Positions 60,650 to 64,000 of a stretch of DNA of 64,000 bases are shown piece by piece. The position numbers and the translations under genes were made by a program. The stretch's first letter is position 1, and every line of letters begins with the position of its first letter. The stretch is from CAWATZ01 sp963784995. Lineage in GTDB: Bacteria > Planctomycetota > Planctomycetia > Gemmatales > Gemmataceae. The stretch is from the NCBI GenBank assembly GCA_963784995.1, contig CAWATZ010000008.1, positions 1 to 64,000 of the forward strand, in the 5' to 3' direction. The notes below the pieces were generated by a model. The model saw nothing but the letters and a program-made list of their open reading frames with translations, was not told the origin of the DNA and did no database searches.

Positions 60650-61716
60650 TCAGGGCAGGTTGGTCATGCTGCCGTCGGCCACGTAACCGAGCTTGGCCAG
60701 GATCGTGGGGCTGGTGTTCTGGCTGATGAAGTGAACCGAGCCGTCCGCGCACAGGAAGTTGGCTCCGTTGGGGTGCAGGCTGCCCGCCTGGCCCCAGCTG
60801 CCCAGCTGCCCGACAATGGGAGTGATCGCCACCCCGAAGCCGTTGGTGTAATTCCAGTCGTTGATGCCGCCGCTGAAGCTGGGATCGACGCCCGTCATCA
60901 CCCAGCCGCGGTAACCCCAGCAGGGAGGTCGGCCGTTGTAGACGTCCAGCGTCGTCTCGCCCATGGCCAGGGTGTTGCTGGTGCCGTCCTTGACGTCGTC
61001 GAAGCGTGACGTGCTATCCTGGCCGAACATGAAGCGGTGCTGCCCGACACCAGGTTCCAGTAGCCGCAGTAGAAGTCATGCTGGGAGGCGATAAAGTCGT
61101 AGCTGGTCCTGGCCCCCTGGAAGTTGCCGCCGGGACTGTAGGCAGCCGAAACCGGTTGCAGCACACTGGCGGGATCCGAGGTGCAGTGCAGCAGAGGGAT
61201 CACTTTGCCCATCAGAGCAGCGTTGCCATTGGTGACCGGATTGCCGACCAGGGTGCCCTGTGTATTGCCGGTCAGGTCGCAGCAGTAGCCGGTGTTCTGA
61301 TTACTCATCGCCTGCGACAGGTTCAATTGCTCGTACAGGACGCCCTGTTCCAGGTAAGGCAGCAGCAACACCAGGCCGTTCAGGTTGTAGATGTTGGCGT
61401 CGCCGGCGTAAGGTTGGCCGCCGTAGGTGCCGATGGGGGAGATGACACCCGTTACGGAATTCAAATCCTGCTCACCGGTGACCAGGCACCAGCCATAGCC
61501 CTTGCCGGCCGGGGGAAACATCTGGTTGGCGTCGTGATAGTTGTGCAGGGCCAGGCCCAGCTGTTTGAGGTTGTTCTGGCACCTGGCCATGCTGGCGGCC
61601 TCGCGCACCTTCTGGACGGCGGGCAGCAGCAGGCCGATCAGGATGGCGATGATGGCAATCACCACCAAAAGCTCGATCAGCGTGAACGCGGTGCGGTGGG
61701 ATGACTCACGGCGCAT
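60650..61716 (-). CDS. DUF1559 prepilin-like protein (one frame break)
   Basis: A type IV pilin-like N-terminus, RTAFTLIELLVVIAIIAIL, is cleaved before Phe and anchors the protein, followed by the DUF1559 domain: CQNNLKQLGLALHNYHDANQ, then LPYLEQGVLYEQLN. The frame breaks near 61042 (one missing base) and continues FMFGQDSTSRFDDVKDGTSN, TLAMGETTLDVYNGR and FLCADGSVHFISQNTS, the usual family C-terminus. Start at 61714-61716. Planctomycetes carry many copies, possibly for surface or pilus-like structures. The break is probably a sequence error. Confidence 0.87.
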
Positions 61717-61907
61717 GATGGCGGACCCCCAGACAAGAAGGCTGAGAGAGCAATTAAGATGAGGATAACTGGACCCGCCGCCCCTGTCAATGAGGTCGCA
61801 CCGAAAACACCCGGCCGCCGGCGGACCAGGCCAGCCCCTTGCTTTTCCGGGGCCTGGCGGGCAAGATGGCTGGAGAGCATCGGTAGTTCCAGCAGGCGAC
61901 GGCAATC

Positions 61908-63253
61908 ATGAGAAAACGAGAACTCCTGATCCAGGACATCCTCCGGTGGGCGGAGGTCTACCGCGACAAGACCGGCCGGTGGCCGACCAGAAGCACACCG
62001 GGACCGACGGGCATGCTCGGACTGACCTGGTCGGCGATTGACCGGGCCCTCCGGGTCGGGGGGCGGGGTCTGCCGGGCGGCAGTTCGCTGGCCCGGCTGC
62101 TGGCCGAGCAGAAGGGGGCACGCAACCGTGTCAGCCTGCCGGAGCTGACCGAAGAGCAGATCGTCCGCTGGGCGGAGGCCTACCAGCAGCAGCAGGGCAA
62201 ATGGCCCACGGAAAACAGCGGCCTCATCCCGGGCAGTGGCGGCGAAACCTGGGCGGCCATCGACGCCGCGTTACGGCAGGGCTCCCGGGGCCTGCCCAAA
62301 GGTTCGTCGCTGCCCCGGCTGCTGGCCGCCCGCTGCGGGCTGCGCAACCAGAAGGACCTGCCTCCCCTGGACCTGGCGACCATTCTCGGGTGGATCGATG
62401 CTCACAAGGCACGCACCGGCAAATGGCCCAATTACTACTGCGGAGCGGTTGTTGAGGCCCCGGGGGAAACCTGGCTGGGGATTCACCAGGCGCTGGTGTC
62501 GGGTGGACGGGGTCTGCCGGGCGGCACCTCGCTGGCCCGGCTGCTGGTCGAGCAGCGCGGCGTGCGGAACGTCCTGAGTCTGCCCGACCTGTCGATCCCA
62601 CAGATCCTGGCCTGGGCTGACGCCTTCCACCAGCAGACGGGCAAGTGGCCGAACAAGAAATCCGGTCCGGTGGCCGGGGTGCCGGGAGAAACCTGGACGA
62701 CGATTGACAATGCCCTGTCACGCGGCCGGCGCTCACTGCCGGGAGGATCTTCCATTGCCCAGCTGCTGCGGCAGGAGCGAAACGTCAACAACCGGATAGC
62801 CTTCACAGTCCCCCTGATCCTCACCTGGGCGGACGCCCACCACGAGCGCACGGGTCAATGGCCCGGTCAGACCTCCGGCCACATTCCAGAAGCCCCGGGA
62901 GAAACCTGGCATGGCGTGGACGATGCCCTGCGCCTGGGCCGGCGTGGGCTGCCCGGCGGCAGTTCGCTGGCCCAGCTGCTGACCGAGCGCCGCGGCAAGC
63001 GCAACCCCAAGAGCCTGCCGCCGCTGTCCTACAAGAAGATCGTGCGCTGGGCCGACGCCCACCGGGAGCGCACCGGCGACTGGCCGCACCTCAGCTCCGG
63101 GCCCGTGATGGAAGCGCCCAGGAGCGGTGGGACCTGATCGACGTCGCCCTGAGGGAGGGCCTGCGGGGCTTGCCCGGGGGAACGACTCTGCTGCAGTTGC
63201 TGGGCCGCAAACGCGGGGCGCGGCAGCGAAAGCGGCCGGCGTCTCGGTCGTAG
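61908..63253 (+). CDS. six-repeat protein of unknown family (72-residue W-A-D-A-H units; frame break near the end)
   Basis: A protein of about 448 residues made almost wholly of six repeats of about 72 residues. Each reads (I)xxWADAHxxRTGxWP, SGPVxxAPGETWxxID, xALRxGxRGLPGGSSLAxLL, then xxRGxRN and LPxL. The sixth repeat is in a second frame after a one-base loss near 63117 and ends RQRKRPASRS. Each repeat has paired Trp residues, a Gly-Leu-Pro-Gly-Gly turn and basic residues, and would fold as small helical modules. The layout recalls helicase-associated and other helical DNA-binding repeats, which is only analogy. The start ATG 61908 has a weak upstream site. Confidence 0.75.
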
Positions 63254-63260
63254 GGGCCGT

Positions 63261-63401
63261 ATTGCACGACCCCTGCCGGCTTGCCCGGCAGGTGAAGCAG
63301 GTCGAAAGCTAGAAGTGAAGGCAGAAGACATTTGTTCTCTCCTTCGATTCTAGCTTTCGACCTGCTTCACCTGCCGGGCAAGCCGGCAGGGGTCGTGCAA
63401 T
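63261..63401. repeat. 54-bp perfect inverted repeat
   Basis: Arms 63261-63314 and 63348-63401 are exact reverse complements over 54 bp, with a 33-base spacer. They lie between the repeat protein and the convergent UspA-like gene. The arms contain the smaller palindrome CCTGCCGGCTTGCCCGGCAGG. It might serve as a terminator for both genes, but is longer than needed for that. Confidence 0.95.
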
Positions 63402-63419
63402 GTCCCGGCGCGCCACGTT

Positions 63420-64000
63420 TCACTTCCCCACCACCGGCCGATAGACCAGCACCGGCACGTGTCCGCCGCGAATCACCTTGTCGGCCACGCTGCCCAGGAA
63501 CATCCGGGTCAGGCCGGCCCGGCCATGCGTGCAGAGGGCGACCATGTCGGTGGTCCTGGCCAGGTTCAGGATCGCCAGGGCCGGCTTGTCCTCCACCTCG
63601 ACCGCGACGTCCACCTTCAGGCCGCGATCCCGCATCCCCCTGGCGACCTTTTCCAGGTAGGCCTCCGCTTCCTGCCGGATCTGCTCCTGGATCTTGCCGG
63701 TCTCCTCGATCAGCGACCGGGCCATCTGGGTCATGCTGGCGCCCTCGACCGTGTAGACCATCGGCAACACCGGCTTGATGACGCGCATCAGCGTGTAGTC
63801 GGCCTCCAGCAGCTGACCCACCTCCACGGCGCGCTCGATGATCTGCTCGGCCAGCGGTTCGCCGTCCAGCGGGATCAGGACGTGGCGGGGGGCCGGCTCC
63901 GGCTCGAACGCGGTGACCTCCTCACCGGGACGGACCAGCAGGACCGGCACGGTCAGCTTGCGGATCAGCTCGTCGGTCACGCTGCCCAGCCAGAAGCGGC
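63420..64000 (-). CDS. tandem universal stress protein (UspA), partial at window edge
   Basis: The frame is open from the stop at 63420 to the right edge, so the 5' end is missing. The visible part begins with the end of one Usp domain (FWLGSVTDELIRKLTVPVLL followed by VRPGE) and holds a second one: HVLIPLDGEPLAEQIIERAV, CTHGRAGLTRMFLGSVADKV and ending PVLVYRPVVGK. The GRAGLTRMFLGSVAD segment is the ATP-binding signature. Usp proteins support survival under stress; the two-domain form is common. The regulatory signal is not visible here. Confidence 0.88.
   Translation of the reverse strand, partial: RFWLGSVTDELIRKLTVPVLLVRPGEEVTAFEPEPAPRHVLIPLDGEPLAEQIIERAVEVGQLLEADYTLMRVIKPVLPMVYTVEGASMTQMARSLIEETGKIQEQIRQEAEAYLEKVARGMRDRGLKVDVAVEVEDKPALAILNLARTTDMVALCTHGRAGLTRMFLGSVADKVIRGGHVPVLVYRPVVGK

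Overview
The window is high-GC bacterial DNA, most likely a chromosome segment from a planctomycete of the Gemmataceae type. The evidence is a set of lineage-typical genes: two Cys-type sulfatases, a DUF1559 prepilin-like protein, a protein joining a TIGR02996 segment to a formylglycine-generating-enzyme-like domain, a Tat-exported Gfo/Idh/MocA protein, PQQ-type propeller proteins, and a giant surface protein opening with an LEELETRLVP motif. The assignment is inference; there is no rRNA or marker tree in the window.

Layout. 0-3.5 kb: an edge-truncated NAD-dependent dehydrogenase, a lipase-like hydrolase, a Rieske oxygenase and a secreted protein. 3.8-6.3 kb: an OmpR-type regulator overlapping its histidine kinase, then a small basic protein. 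6.5-11.4 kb: rfbD, a C45-type acyltransferase, an MFS carrier, and a coupled M50 protease/PP2C phosphatase pair. 11.7-16.7 kb: glcDEF plus a DapA-like aldolase. 16.7-18.7 kb: a less GC-rich island with a Nudix-like protein that lacks catalytic glutamates and a DUF3990 (ADP-ribosyltransferase-like) gene translationally coupled to an unknown small protein. 18.8-26.7 kb: a small-molecule kinase, Gfo/Idh oxidoreductase, two sulfatases, a SUKH-like protein, gene remnants and acpS. 26.8-31.3 kb: a UvrD/PcrA helicase split by a 360-residue intein, then the TIGR02996/FGE-like protein. 31.6-40.1 kb: two glycosyltransferases, a response regulator, a PLP decarboxylase, an RHH/zinc-ribbon protein, argG, a Uma2-type protein and a hydrolase. 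40.5-53.6 kb: one giant surface-protein gene carrying 35 tandem 252-bp YDG-type repeats. 53.9-64 kb: a LarA-like protein, an MFS carrier, propeller proteins, a lipoprotein, a DUF1559 protein, a six-repeat protein of a family I cannot name, and an edge-truncated tandem UspA protein.

Two features run across the window. Many genes, including the housekeeping gene argG, have one clean frame break inside otherwise well-preserved protein; this looks more like sequence error than decay. Long palindromes of several unrelated sequences sit between or inside genes. One of them, 73 bp long, interrupts a glycosyltransferase, and its exact removal restores the reading frame, which marks it as a recent insertion.

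Functionally the region combines polysaccharide handling (sulfatases, glycosyltransferases, rfbD), glycolate/2-hydroxyacid oxidation (glcDEF), signalling, cell-surface proteins and some accessory or conflict-type genes. I saw no tRNA, rRNA, CRISPR array, prophage or complete insertion sequence.
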